Program-made: the position numbers and the translations under genes
Assembly: GCA_963804885.1 (NCBI GenBank)
Contig: CAWDSF010000020.1
Coordinates: 620,001 to 684,000, forward strand
Source: PALSA-1004 sp963804885
GTDB taxonomy: Bacteria; Pseudomonadota; Gammaproteobacteria; Burkholderiales; SG8-41
Direction: 5' to 3'
DNA: 64,000 bases
Shown: positions 1 to 9,845 of the stretch, one piece after another
Layout of the letters: each line of letters begins with the position of its first letter
Numbering within the stretch: the stretch's first letter is position 1
The notes under the pieces: model-generated
Seen by the model: the letters and a program-made list of their open reading frames with translations, nothing else
Database searches by the model: none
What the model was told of the DNA's origin: nothing

Positions 1-300
1 ACGTCCGATCTGGTGGGCTTCGATATTTCCGGCCTTACCGGCACGGCATTCGCATCGCTCACAGCGCCCGGGGCGGCGACGTCGTCTTTGTTTACCGTTA
101 ATTTAGCGACCGGCGCGGGTACTCTCGTCGGCACGATAGGCGCATCCGTAGCACTGCTGGATATTGCCGTCACCGCAGCAGTACCTGAACCGTCGATAAC
201 GATTTCGACCACGTTGGGGCTGGCAGTGCTCGCATTTGCGCTTCGCCGCCGGCGGGCCTCCGTGAGGCGTTCAGAGCTTCTTCCCCCTCTCTCCTGCTGA
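1..300 (+). CDS. PEP-CTERM sorted secreted protein, C-terminal part (DUF4394-like)
   Basis: The frame is open at the left edge, so only about the last 99 codons are visible. The visible part has the GFDISG...TAFASLT...LFTVNLATG...LVGTIG pattern of DUF4394 beta-propeller-like extracellular proteins. It is followed by a PEP-CTERM sorting signal: a VPEP motif near codon 62, a hydrophobic segment (LGLAVLAFAL) and an RRRR cluster. Proteins with this tail are normally cut and anchored by an exosortase/EpsH system at the cell surface, often together with exopolysaccharide production. The exosortase itself is not in this window. About 18 residues follow the arginine cluster, longer than usual. Confidence 0.75.
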   Translation, partial: TSDLVGFDISGLTGTAFASLTAPGAATSSLFTVNLATGAGTLVGTIGASVALLDIAVTAAVPEPSITISTTLGLAVLAFALRRRRASVRRSELLPPLSC

Positions 301-485
301 TAAGGCTCCCGCCTGCAGCGCCGCGGGATAACGCTGTTCGACGACGCGCGTGCGCAAATAAATTGCGCGGCGGGCCGGCGGCGGCCGGTCGCGATCCACT
401 TCATTCCACGCTTAAGACGGCAAACGCGCCGCGCGGTATATTGGCGGCTGGCACGTTTTAACATCTTTCCGCAGGGGACCTCAGG

Positions 486-1250
486 ATGTACGGATGGCGC
501 GGCCGCATCGGCCTGCTCGCAACGGCTATCAATACCGTTATGGAGCCTGAATTCTGGCAGCTCGTGCCGCCGGGCGTATCGGTGCACACCACGCGGGTGC
601 CGACGGAGCGCGCTGGCACGCCCGAGGCGCTGCGCGAAATGGAAGCGGCGAGCCTGGCCGCGGCCGCGGAAGTTGCGAAGGGCGAGCCCGGCGTGGTCGT
701 CTGGGGCTGCACGAGCAGCAGCTTTTATGAAGGGCCGGCAGGCAACGAGCGCGTGAAGCGCGAGCTCTCGGCTATCGTCAACGCGCCGGCGGTCACTGCG
801 GCGGGCGCGATGGCGGATTGCCTCAAAGCCAACGGCATCCGGCGGGTGAACGTCGTGACGCCGTACGTGCAAACGACCAACGAGCGGCTCAAGCAGTTTT
901 TGGCGGCGTGTGGCATCGAAGTCGTCGAGCTCGCGACATTCGACATGCTCGACATGTTCGATCACGCGAAAATCGAGCCTGCCGATATCTATGCCAAGAC
1001 AAAAACGCTCGACCATGCGAAAGCGGAGGCGACGTTCATCGCGTGCACGCAGGTGCGTGCGCTCGAAGTCCTCGACCTGCTCGAGCGCGACATCGGCAAG
1101 CCCGTTTATGGAGTTAACCAGGCGTGCGCCTGGCAGGCATTCGCTGCGCTCGGCGTTGACCCCAAAATCAGCGACCGCGGCAGTCTTTTGCGTTCGTTGA
1201 GCGAGCCGCGCGCGGCTACGGCCGCGGCGAGGATCGCGCGCAGCGGTTGA
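486..1250 (+). CDS. Maleate cis-trans isomerase / Asp-Glu racemase family enzyme
   Basis: 254 aa, the usual length for the maleate isomerase/arylmalonate decarboxylase branch of the Asp/Glu racemase superfamily. Both catalytic cysteines are visible: Cys75 in WGCTSSSF and Cys187 in IACTQVR. Two cysteines favour an isomerase or racemase, because arylmalonate decarboxylase keeps only the second. The enzyme is cytoplasmic and acts on a dicarboxylic acid or related substrate; the exact substrate cannot be read. The ATG at 486 follows a GGGGACC purine-rich stretch. It is convergent with the MmgE/PrpD gene, and both families handle small di- and tricarboxylic acids. Confidence 0.8.
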   Translation: MYGWRGRIGLLATAINTVMEPEFWQLVPPGVSVHTTRVPTERAGTPEALREMEAASLAAAAEVAKGEPGVVVWGCTSSSFYEGPAGNERVKRELSAIVNAPAVTAAGAMADCLKANGIRRVNVVTPYVQTTNERLKQFLAACGIEVVELATFDMLDMFDHAKIEPADIYAKTKTLDHAKAEATFIACTQVRALEVLDLLERDIGKPVYGVNQACAWQAFAALGVDPKISDRGSLLRSLSEPRAATAAARIARSG

Positions 1251-1263
1251 CTAGCAGGTCGAG

Positions 1264-2690
1264 CTAAAGACGGTGTAGCGCCTTCGCCAGCTCGCGCGCG
1301 CTCAACTGCTCGATGTCGAGCACGAGATCGCGGATCTGCCGGGCGCGCGCCGGTGTCGTCACGAGTTCCGCGTTTTCCAGAAATTTGCACTGATCTCATC
1401 GCCGCTCAATGCGCGCTCGCCCGCGCCGCGGTTGATCTTGTCGACGTGCTTTACCGTTTTGCCGTTCTTGAGCGTGATGACGGCGCCGCCGGAAAAATAT
1501 TCGGGGTACAGCGAATCAGGATCGGCATCGTAAGTCACGCGCGCCGCCAGCGCGAGGATGGCGGGATCGTTGAGCGATTCGCTCTCGAGCTCGGCAAAGC
1601 CGCAGCGCCCGCGCAGGAGCGCCGCCGCGAGCGTGTAGTAGACGCTGAATTTCGCGATGTAGTCGCTCGCGGGCTGGCGCCGCAGCTCCGGGTTTTCACA
1701 CACGCTGTGAAAGACCGCCGGATGCAGCAGCGCGCGGATTTCCGCGATGTCGTCGACTTTTATGGCGTGCTGCCGCTTGAGCGCGAGCACCGAATCGATG
1801 CACGCGTGCAGCATGTGGCACACCGGATACGGCTTGACCGCGACTTCTTCCGCGCGCCAGGTCGTGCCGAGCCCGTCGACCAGCGCGGCGGGCATCACCA
1901 GCGGAAGATGAGTGCCGGCATGACTGCGGAACAAGCCGTCCTGGCCTTCGTATATTTTGCCGGTGCCGATAAAACCGCTGCGCGCGAGGCTCGCGGCGGT
2001 TATTGCGCCGGCGCCGGCCCAGCCGGGATGAAAGCGCTTGTTCCATGCGCCGTCGGCCCGATGCTCGGCGAGCGCTGATGCCGTGCTGCCGGCAAGGCCC
2101 TGCGCGTACACGAGCTGTTCGACATTCAAGCGCATCAAGTGCCCCGCGCCGAGTGCGCAGCCCATGTGCCCGGCGACGCCAGTGGTGTGGTAACCCGACT
2201 TGAGCAAGGCGCCGTTGGTCGCGATGCCGAAGCGGGTCGAGATTTCGACTGCGATCAGGTAGGCGGTGAGCAGATCCTTGCCGCTGCGATCGAGAAATTC
2301 GGCGAGGCCCAGCGCACACGGGAAGGCCGAGGAACTCGGATGCACCGGCCCGCCCGGATGGGTATCGTCGTAATCGAGCCCGTGCGCGAGTATGCCGTTC
2401 ATGATCACGGCGTCTTTCAGCGGCAAAGTGGCGCCCATGCCGATGACTGACACGGAGCCGCCGTCGGCCATCGCTGCGAGTCCGTTCAGCGCGCGCTGCG
2501 CGAATTCAAACTTGGTGGCGGCCAGCGAAGTTCCGACTACGTCGAGCATGTGAAAGCGCGCGAAGTCACGCAACCGCGCCGGCAGCGCTGCGTGGTCGAC
2601 GTCCTGCACGAATTCGGCAATCGTGCGCGAAAAAGCTTGCGCGGGTGCTGCCGGGCTGGGCTTGTTGTCGACCGCAAGTTCGAGTGTCAT
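1264..2690 (-). CDS. MmgE/PrpD family protein (frameshifted near the C terminus)
   Basis: Relative of 2-methylcitrate dehydratase PrpD and of MmgE; the family dehydrates or otherwise processes tricarboxylic acids in the cytoplasm. The body carries the expected conserved stretches (HGLDYDDTH, CALGAGHLM, KPYPVCHMLH). The first frame stops at 1359 after EISANFWKTRNS. Adding one A to the three-A run on the minus strand near 1384-1387 gives A-K-F-L-E-N-A-E-L and continues through a typical PrpD tail (ARQIRDLVLDIEQLSARELAKAL) to a TAG at 1264, giving 475 aa. An upstream TTG at 2720 is in frame, but the ATG at 2690 is a more normal start. The lesion is either a sequencing deletion or a genuine late frameshift. 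Confidence 0.8.
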
Positions 2691-2768
2691 GGCGGGACTC
2701 GGATAGTGAACTAGCCCCAACTTTACACCAACCGCCGGTGGTGCCGCGCCGCGCCCGTGGGCGATTTT

Positions 2769-3722
2769 CTATTTAACGAGTCCCATGCGCTTCGCGACCG
2801 GTAGGTAGGCCTGCATGCGCTCCTTCATGAACTGATCGACTTTGTCGATGTTGATGTCGATCAGGTCGAAGCCCGCCTTGGTCGCGAGTTCTTTCATTTC
2901 CGGATCGTTGTTGAGAACGCTCCATAGCTCCGACAGGCGCCGCCGCGCGTCCATGGGTGTCGATTTCGGCACCCCGATGCCGCCGTAGCCACCGTCGACC
3001 CAGTCGATGCCCAGTTCACGGAACGTCGGCACGTCGGGCAATTGGGGGCTGCGCTTTTCCATCGCGACCGCGAGCGCGCGCACGCGGCCTTTGTTGTTCA
3101 CCGCGAACGCGGAGTACGCCATGGCGCCCGTGACCTGCGCGCCCAATACCGCGGGCACCAGGTCGCCAGTACCTTTGTAGGGCACGTAGGTGGTCTGGAT
3201 ACCCGTGATGAGGGCGAGTTTTTCATGGGCCGCGTGATTGGCTGAATTGCTGCCGGAGCCTGCGAGCGTCAGCTTGCCCGGCTGTTCCTTCGCCATTCTG
3301 ATCAGATCCTGGAACGTCTTGATGGGGCTTTGCTCGGGCACGACGATGGCGTCGGGCATGTAACGAAACCAGTAGATCGGTGTGAGGTCTTCGGTCTTGT
3401 ACTGAACCTGGCCTTCCAGCGGCTGCAGCACGATGTGCGGCAGGGTCAGGCCGACGACGTTGTAGCCGTCGCCCGGCAGGTTGTTCATCTGCGCCCACAT
3501 GAGCCCGCCGCTCGCGCCCGGTTTGTACTGGACGATGGTTTCGATGCCCGGGCATTTGCGCTTCAGCACCAGCTGCTGGTGGCGGGCGGACTGGTCCGCT
3601 TCGCCGCCCGGCGGAAAACCCTGCCAGTAATTGATGTTTTTTTCGGGGCAAGGCTGCGCGCACACGAACGATGATGCGAGCGTTGCCGCCAGCGCAAGCA
3701 ATACTGCCGGAAAAAATTTCAT
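2769..3722 (-). CDS. Bug/TctC family periplasmic binding protein (divergent member)
   Basis: 317 aa. Bug proteins bind carboxylates or other small organics in the periplasm and present them to TctAB membrane subunits. The ATG at 3722 gives a clear signal peptide (residues 1-23, ending VCAQ); the frame extends further upstream without a signal. It is the least typical Bug of the window: the usual YPxKPIR start is replaced by NINYWQGFPPGGEADQSAR. Two cysteines just inside the mature protein (PCPEK and RKCPG) could form a disulphide. The VPYKGTGDLVPAVLGAQV core and the PQLPDVPTF segment are normal. It is transcribed away from hyuA. Confidence 0.85.
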   Translation of the reverse strand: MKFFPAVLLALAATLASSFVCAQPCPEKNINYWQGFPPGGEADQSARHQQLVLKRKCPGIETIVQYKPGASGGLMWAQMNNLPGDGYNVVGLTLPHIVLQPLEGQVQYKTEDLTPIYWFRYMPDAIVVPEQSPIKTFQDLIRMAKEQPGKLTLAGSGSNSANHAAHEKLALITGIQTTYVPYKGTGDLVPAVLGAQVTGAMAYSAFAVNNKGRVRALAVAMEKRSPQLPDVPTFRELGIDWVDGGYGGIGVPKSTPMDARRRLSELWSVLNNDPEMKELATKAGFDLIDINIDKVDQFMKERMQAYLPVAKRMGLVK

Positions 3723-3917
3723 GGGGCCTCGACGCGGTTGACGATCCAACGAACCTCGACACAGCACGATGAAGATAACAGCCCGAAATCCCGAATGCAA
3801 TGCGGCGCTCACAATGGTGCATCGAGCCCCATCGTGGAGCATGGGGATGCGCCGACGGTGAGCAGCAGATGCATTTGCTACAATCAAATTCTCCACGCGG
3901 CTCGCATCGAAAATTCA
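3723..3917. promoter_or_regulatory. Divergent intergenic region, Bug / hyuA
   Basis: 195 bases between two divergent starts. A TACAAT sequence at 3879-3884 is a possible -10 element for hyuA, but no good -35 lies 16-18 bases upstream. No ribosome site stronger than an A-rich stretch precedes the hyuA ATG. Nothing else stands out. Confidence 0.3.
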
Positions 3918-5979
3918 ATGTCGGGCACTCTCAGGCTGGCGGTCGACGTCGGCGGCACTTTCACCGACCTCGTGCTGCACGATGGCGCAACCGGCGCGAT
4001 CGCCACGGGCAAGCTGTTGACCACCCCGGCCGATCCGAGCATTGCAATCATCGAGGGCACGCGGCGCCTGCTGAAGAAACACGGCAAGTCGCCGGCCGAT
4101 CTCGATCTCTTCATCCACGCGACGACGCTCGTCACCAACACGCTGATCGAGCGCAAGGGCGCGGTAACCGGCCTCATCATGACGCGCGGCTTTCGCGACA
4201 TCATCGAGATGGGCACCGAAACGCGCTACGACATCTACGATCTGGGCATCGACCTGCCGCCGCCGCTGGTGCCGCGCGCGATGCGCCGCGAAGTGACAGA
4301 GCGCATGGATGCGGCGGGCGCCGTTCTCACCCCGCTCGATCTCGCGGAAGCGCGTGCCGTGGTGGCCGCATTGGTCGGCGACGGCGCCGCCGCGATCGCC
4401 GTGTGCCTGCTGCATTCCTATATCAATCCGCGCCACGAGCAGGCGATCGGCGAGCTGATACGCCGCGAATTTCCGGGAATTGCCGTGTCGCTGTCGTCCG
4501 AGATCCAGCCCGAGATCCGCGAATTCGAGCGCGCATCGACGACGGTCGCGAACGCTTATGCGCAGCCGGTCACCGCGCATCATCTCGACTCGCTCACGCG
4601 CGGGCTGCAACGGCCTGGGTTTCGGCGGACGTTTTCACATCATGCTGTCGAGCGGCGGCCTCACGGACGAGCACGTGGCGGCGCGTTTCCCCGTGAAGGT
4701 GCTGGAATCCGGCCCTGCAGCCGGGGTCGAGGCGGCACGCTTTCTCGGCGCGTCGATCGGCATCGATACGCTGGTCTCGTTCGACATGGGCGGCACGACC
4801 GCGAAAGTCGGGCTCGTTTCGAAAGGCGCGGCAACCTTGTCGTCGCAGCTCGAAGTCGCGCGCCTGCATCGCTTCAAAAAGGGCAGCGGGCTCGTCATCA
4901 AATCGCCGACCGTCGAATTGATTGAAATCGGCGCGGGCGGCGGCAGCATCGCGCGCATCGATCAGCACGGCCTGTTGAAGGTCGGGCCCGACAGCGCGGG
5001 CGCCGATCCCGGTCCGGTGTGTTATCGGCGCGGCGGCGGACAATTGACCGTAACCGACGCCAATCTCGTGCTCGGCTATCTCGATCCCGAGGATTTTGCG
5101 GGCAAGGAAATGACGCTCGACACCGCGGGCGCGAAGGCGGCTGCCGAACGGCTCGCCGCCCGGCTCAGGATCTCCGCGGTCGACGTTGCATGGGGCGTGC
5201 ACGAAATCGCCAACGAGAACATGGCGACGGCCGCGCGCATTCATCTCGTCGAGCGGGGCAAGGATCCGGCTTCGTTTACGTTTGTCGCATTCGGCGGCGC
5301 GGGTCCGCTGCACGCCCAGGCGGTTGCGCGCAAGCTGGGCGTCAAAAATCTGATCATCCCGCGCAATGCCGGCGTGATGTCGGCGGTGGGTCTGCTCGCA
5401 GCGCCGCTTTCGTTCGAAGTCGTGCGCAGCCATCTCGTCGACCTCGCCGCCGTGGATTGGGCTGCCGTGGACCGTATGCTGACCGCGATGAGCGCCGAAG
5501 CGCGCGGTTATCTCGGCGTCGGCAAAGATACGGCGGTGGCCATCGTGCGCACCGCCGACATGCGCTACCGCGGCCAAGGCAGCGAATGCACGATAACGCT
5601 GCCGCCGGGCGAACTCGACGCGGATAAGGTGGTGCAGGCGTTTTATGCGGGGTACGACGAGTTGTACGGCCGGCATCTCGAGGGCCCGCCGGTTCAGTTC
5701 GTGAATTTCCGCGTGCGCGCGGTCGCGCATGATGCGCATTTCGAGTTGCGCAAGGCGAAAAGCGAAACGCGCGCGGCGAAACCGGCGAAAAAGCGGCCCG
5801 CGTATTTTGCGGACGGGCACCGGTTCGTGGACACCGCGATATATCAGCATGACGAGCTCTTTCCCGGCGCGCGCTTCGAGGGGCCTGCCATCGTGCAGTC
5901 GGGCGAGTTCTCGGCAGTGATCGGGCCGGGTCAGACGTGCAGCGTCGATTCGTATCTCAATCTGCTGGTCGGTTTTTAA
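3918..5979 (+). CDS. hyuA: Hydantoinase/oxoprolinase A subunit (HyuA family), frameshifted
   Basis: ATP-dependent ring-opening or carboxylating enzyme subunit of the N-methylhydantoinase A / acetone carboxylase beta family, working with the HyuB partner encoded next. Seen motifs: an N-terminal nucleotide-binding VDVGGTFTD, a second DMGGTTAKVGL and the EIGAGGGSIA segment. Translation from the ATG at 3918 leaves frame at about 4612-4615. Removing one C from the CC at 4614-4615 gives LQRLGFGGRF-HIMLSSGG and a continuous 686-aa protein ending at 5979, the family's usual length. No other stop or gap is present. Only 9 bases separate it from hyuB. The substrate is unknown; hydantoin, 5-oxoproline, ketones and related cyclic amides are all possible. 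Confidence 0.85.
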
Positions 5980-5988
5980 GGACTACTT

Positions 5989-7558
5989 ATGCGCCGCGTC
6001 GACGACCCGATATTCATGGAGATTTCCTGGAGCCGCATTATTTCGTTCGTCGACGAAGCGGCCGCCGCGCTCGTGCGCACGGCGTTCTCGCCGATTATCC
6101 GCGAGGCGGAGGATTACGCGGTCGTGCTGTTCGACGGCGACGGCAACTCGCTCGCGCAATCGACGACGAGTGCGCCGTCGTTCATCGGCACGCTGCCTAA
6201 GACGATCCGGCATTTCATGGCGGCGATGCACGACGAAGGGTGGCATCCCGGTGACGTTGTGATCACCAACGACCCGTGGATCGGCAGCGGCCATCTCCAG
6301 GACATCAGCATGGTCGCGCCGGTCTTCAATCGGACAGGGCAAGCTCGTTGCGTTCAGCGGCGTGGTCGCGCATCCGCCGGACATGGGCGGGCGCTGGACG
6401 GCGGAAAACCGCGAGATCTACGAGGAAGGGTTGCAGATTCCGATCTGCAAGCTCATGAAGCGCGGCGAGCCGAATCGCGACGTGTTCAACATCATCCGCC
6501 GCAACGTGCGCGTGCCCGACCAGGTCATCGGCGACATCTACGCGATGATCGCGTCGTGCACGGTCGCCGCCAACCGGCTCAACGCATTCATGGAGGAAGT
6601 CGGCCTCGATAGCCTGAACGAGCTCGCCGCCGCAATCCACAATTTCACCGAAAGCGCGGTGCGCAACAAAATCGAGGCGATCGCCGACGGCAGCTATTAC
6701 TACGAGTATGAAGTCGACGGCTACGACCAGCCGCTCAAAATCGCCGCTACGCTGACCATCAAGGGCAGCGATATCGCGATGGACTATACGGGCTCGTCGA
6801 TGCAGGTCGAGCGCGCGATCAACTGCCCGCTGGTATACACCAACGCGTTCACCGTGTACCCGCTGATCTGCGCGATCAATCCGCAGGTGCCGAACAACGA
6901 AGGCATGCTGCGGCCGTTCACGGTGACGGCACCCGAGCGCTGCATACTCAATCCGGTCTATCCCGCGGCGGTTGGCGCCCGCAATCTGACCGGCCATTTG
7001 CTGACGACCGCGGTGTTCGGCACGCTCGCGCAGGCTCTCGCAAAGGACCAGATAGCGGACCGCCTGCTCGCCGACAGCGCGTCGCCGCGGCCGCACATCG
7101 TCGTCAGCGGCCAGGACGATGCGGGGCGGCCGTTCTCGTCGATGATGTTCATCGCCGGCGGCATGGGGGCGCGCCCGAACAAGGACGGCATCTCGTGCAT
7201 CGCGTTTCCGTCGTCGGCGCGCAATACGTCAGTCGAAATTCTGGAGTCGACGGGGCCTATCCTGATCGAGCGCAAATCGACGCGGGAAAATTCGGGCGGC
7301 GCCGGCCAGTTCCGCGGCGGCGACGGCCAGATTTTCGAATTGCGCGTGCGCGCGAAAAGCGGCGCGACCATTTCGATCTTCAGTGATCGCTCGCGTTTCC
7401 CGCCGAAGGGCATGAACGGCGGTGAGCCAGGCGCGCCGACGCAGATTTTCGTCAACGGCGAACCTGCGCCGCTCAAAGGAATCGTGCGCGTCAAACAGAA
7501 CGACGTGCTGAGAGTATGCTCGCCGGGCGGCGGCGGCTTCGGCGCGGCGGGCGGTTGA
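5989..7558 (+). CDS. hyuB: Hydantoinase/oxoprolinase B subunit (HyuB family), frameshifted
   Basis: Partner subunit of HyuA. Typical segments are present: FSPIIREAEDYAVVLFD near the N terminus, GDVVITNDPW, SGHLQDISM, the FRGGDGQ region and a GGGGFG tail. Frame is lost at 6337-6339, a GGG run; removing one G gives NRTGKLVAFSGVVAHPPDMGGRW and an uninterrupted 522-aa protein. The ATG at 5989 follows AAGGAC. The lesion is of the same kind as in hyuA, an extra base in a short homopolymer. A Bug gene starts 27 bases after the stop, so the three genes probably form one operon in which the Bug protein captures the substrate. Confidence 0.85.
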
Positions 7559-7585
7559 TTTTTAAACTCTGCGGAGGTTCTCGCG

Positions 7586-8551
7586 ATGGGGAAACGAGGA
7601 ATTGTTCTGGCGGCACTATGGGCGTTCTGGGCTTCTGGTGTCTTCGCGCAGAATTATCCGAACAGACCGATCAGGCTGATCGTTCCTTTTGCGGCGGGCG
7701 GCGGTTCGGATTTCGTCGGCCGGCTGATCGGCCAGAAACTAACCGACCAGATGGGGCAAACGGTGGTGGTCGACAATCGTCCCGGGGCCGCGTCGCTGGT
7801 CGGCACCCAGATCGCCGCGAATGCCGCCCCGGACGGATATACGCTGCTGCTCGCCGATTCGGGTTTCACCATCAACATCGCGTTCTTCAAGGACCCGAAA
7901 TACGACGCGTTGAAAAGCTTCGATCCCGTTTCGGTGGTGGCCGAGGCGCCTTACATTCTGGTCGTCAATCCCGGTCTGCCTTACGCCGGCAGCCTCAAGG
8001 AATTCGTCGCGGCGGCGAAGGCGCAGCCTGGCAAACTTGCGATCGGCTCGGCGGGCAGCGGCAGCGGCACGCACATGACCGGCGAGCTTTTCCGTCTGCG
8101 CGCCGGCATCAACATGATTCACGTGCCCTACAAGAGCGTCGGTCCCGCGATGTCCGACGTGGTCGCCGGGCAGATTCAATCGACGATCACGACGCCGGCA
8201 GTCAGCCTGCCACTTGTGAAAGCCGGACGTCTCAAGATTCTTGCTGCGGCGGTGCCCCAGCGCAGCAAGACATTGCCCGACGTGCCGACTTTTGCCGAAG
8301 GCGGAGTCCCCGACGTCAATGTAAGCAATTGGTACAGCATTGTTACCGTGGGAGGGACACCGAAGCCCGTGATCAAGCGACTTTACGACGAGGTCGCCCG
8401 CGCGCTCGCGGCGCCGGACATGGCCGAGCGTCTCGCGGTGAGCGGGCTGGAGCCCGGTGGCAACACGCCCGAGCAGTTTCGTAAAAAAATCGAGGACGAA
8501 CTGCAGCGCTGGGCGCGCGTTATCAAGGATGCGGGCATACGCCAGGAGTAA
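7586..8551 (+). CDS. Bug/TctC family periplasmic binding protein (hyu operon)
   Basis: 321 aa, intact. Signal peptide residues 1-22, cleaved after VFAQ; the mature protein begins NYPNRPIRLIVPFAAGGGSD, the standard ligand-binding loop with Asp42. Later family marks include PDGYTLLLADSG, HVPYKSVGPAMSDVVAGQ and KTLPDVPTF. It follows hyuB by 27 bases, with a GCGGAGG ribosome site before the ATG. The context suggests it binds the hydantoin- or lactam-like compound processed by HyuAB, which is inference only. Confidence 0.9.
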   Translation: MGKRGIVLAALWAFWASGVFAQNYPNRPIRLIVPFAAGGGSDFVGRLIGQKLTDQMGQTVVVDNRPGAASLVGTQIAANAAPDGYTLLLADSGFTINIAFFKDPKYDALKSFDPVSVVAEAPYILVVNPGLPYAGSLKEFVAAAKAQPGKLAIGSAGSGSGTHMTGELFRLRAGINMIHVPYKSVGPAMSDVVAGQIQSTITTPAVSLPLVKAGRLKILAAAVPQRSKTLPDVPTFAEGGVPDVNVSNWYSIVTVGGTPKPVIKRLYDEVARALAAPDMAERLAVSGLEPGGNTPEQFRKKIEDELQRWARVIKDAGIRQE

Positions 8552-8609
8552 ACGCACGAACGGCGATGATGCGCGTAAAATCAGCAGACGACGTATGCGG
8601 GAGCAAAGC

Positions 8610-8810
8610 ATGCACAGGCTGATCATGATATTGACGCTCGCGGCGCTGGCCGGCTGCGGGGTGGAAACCGCATCCACCGCAGCGACGGGCGCGGCGATCA
8701 AGAAGCAGGAAGTGGAAGAGGGCCGCAAGACCATGTCCCAGGTCGAGCAGAAAGTCGGCCAATCGGTTGAACAAATGCAGCAGCGCGCAGCGCAGGACGC
8801 GGACAAATAG
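8610..8810 (+). CDS. Small lipoprotein of unknown function
   Basis: 66 aa. The ATG at 8610 follows GGAGCAAAGC. Residues 1-16 are a lipoprotein signal with lipobox LAGC, so the mature protein starts with a lipidated cysteine. The rest is Ala/Thr-rich and then a charged, likely helical stretch with Lys/Glu/Gln (KKQEVEEGRKTMSQVEQKVG, VEQMQQR), possibly a short coiled coil. No family is recognised. It could be a murein-lipoprotein-like spacer or a Bug-operon accessory; its placement between a Bug gene and a dioxygenase gives no firm clue. A longer frame upstream overlaps the Bug gene and is not credible. Confidence 0.6.
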   Translation: MHRLIMILTLAALAGCGVETASTAATGAAIKKQEVEEGRKTMSQVEQKVGQSVEQMQQRAAQDADK

Positions 8811-8839
8811 AGTTTGCGCGAGCCAGAGGAGATTACGTC

Positions 8840-9772
8840 ATGAGCCTAACCATTTCACCCGTCACGCCCGATTTTGCGGCTGAGATCGGCGACGTCGACC
8901 TCGCCAAGCCGCTGGCTGCCGACGACTTCGCGGCGATCCAGCAGGCGTTCTGGAAATACGCGGTGCTGATTTTTCCCGCGCAGGACCTGAACCTCGATCA
9001 GCACCTCGCGTTCGGGCAGAAGTTCGGGCCGGTCGAGACCGACCGCACGCTCGATCCGAAGGCGACGCCGAGCCGCTTCACCGGCGCGTTCGCCGATATT
9101 TCGAATCTCGCCGCCGACGGCAAGATCTGGGGCGAGACGAGCCGCCAGCGCATGTACAAAATGGGCAACCGGCTGTGGCACACCGACAGCTCGTTCAAGT
9201 TTTTGCCGAGCCTGTGCTCGCTGCTGTACGGCCGCACCGTCGCGCCGGTCGGCGGGCACACCGAATTCGCGGACCAGCGCGCGGCGTACGATGCGCTGCC
9301 CGATGCGATGAAGAAGAAACTGGATGGACTCGTCGCCGAGCACTGCATCGCCTACTCGCGCCGGCGCAGCGGCTTCGCGGAATTCACCGAGGAAGAGCAG
9401 CGGCGCCTGCCGCCCGTGCCGCAGATGCTCGTGCACACGATTCCGCAGAATGGCCGCAAGTCGCTGTACGTCGCCTCGCACGCAGGCAAGATTTTCGGCA
9501 TGTCCGACGCCGAGGGCCGCGCGCTGATCGACGAGCTGATTGCGCACGTGACGCAGCGGCAATTCGTCTACACGCATCGCTGGCGCCCCAACGAGCTCGT
9601 GATGTGGGACAACCGCTGCACGATGCACCGCGGCACCGATTACGACGACTTGCGCTGGGTGCGCGACATGCGGCGGGTGACGATCAGCGACGTTGCGAAT
9701 TCCTGCGAGCAGGAAGGCGTGCCGCTGCCGCCAGAGGCGGCCGCCCGGCGCAGCGCGCAGCGCGTCGCCTGA
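8840..9772 (+). CDS. TauD/TfdA family Fe(II)/2-oxoglutarate dioxygenase
   Basis: 310 aa. Cytoplasmic non-haem iron oxygenase that couples 2-oxoglutarate decarboxylation to substrate hydroxylation, as in taurine or 2,4-D degradation. The iron triad is visible: His114 and Asp116 in WHTDSS and distal His263 in MHRGTDYDD. The 2-oxoglutarate arginine is expected in the RDMRRVT stretch (275-279). The ATG follows AGAGGAG at good spacing. The closest general resemblance is to TfdA-like enzymes attacking aryloxy or alkyl carboxylates, but substrate assignment is not possible. It lies 29 bases after the small lipoprotein and may be co-transcribed with the hyu operon. Confidence 0.88.
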   Translation: MSLTISPVTPDFAAEIGDVDLAKPLAADDFAAIQQAFWKYAVLIFPAQDLNLDQHLAFGQKFGPVETDRTLDPKATPSRFTGAFADISNLAADGKIWGETSRQRMYKMGNRLWHTDSSFKFLPSLCSLLYGRTVAPVGGHTEFADQRAAYDALPDAMKKKLDGLVAEHCIAYSRRRSGFAEFTEEEQRRLPPVPQMLVHTIPQNGRKSLYVASHAGKIFGMSDAEGRALIDELIAHVTQRQFVYTHRWRPNELVMWDNRCTMHRGTDYDDLRWVRDMRRVTISDVANSCEQEGVPLPPEAAARRSAQRVA

Positions 9773-9845
9773 AGGCGTGTCTTCTCGCGGATAGAAGCAC
9801 GCGCGGTAAGATATCGTATCAGGGCGACGTCGCGCGATGATTCGA

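Noticed and set aside
1106..1399. A separate small gene after the PrpD stop
   Set aside because: A different frame of the same strand continues the PrpD protein itself; this frame has no ribosome site and Arg-rich composition.
3738..3917. An N-terminal extension of hyuA
   Set aside because: The extension has no family similarity and runs through the divergent control region; family members start at the MSGTLRLAVDVGGTFTD segment.
4605..4625. Programmed frameshifting in hyuA
   Set aside because: There is no slippery heptamer, internal ribosome site or downstream structure, and unrelated genes in the window carry the same kind of single-base change.
4594..5850. A 418-codon minus-strand frame inside hyuA
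   Set aside because: It lies antisense to the conserved HyuA sequence and has the composition of a shadow frame.
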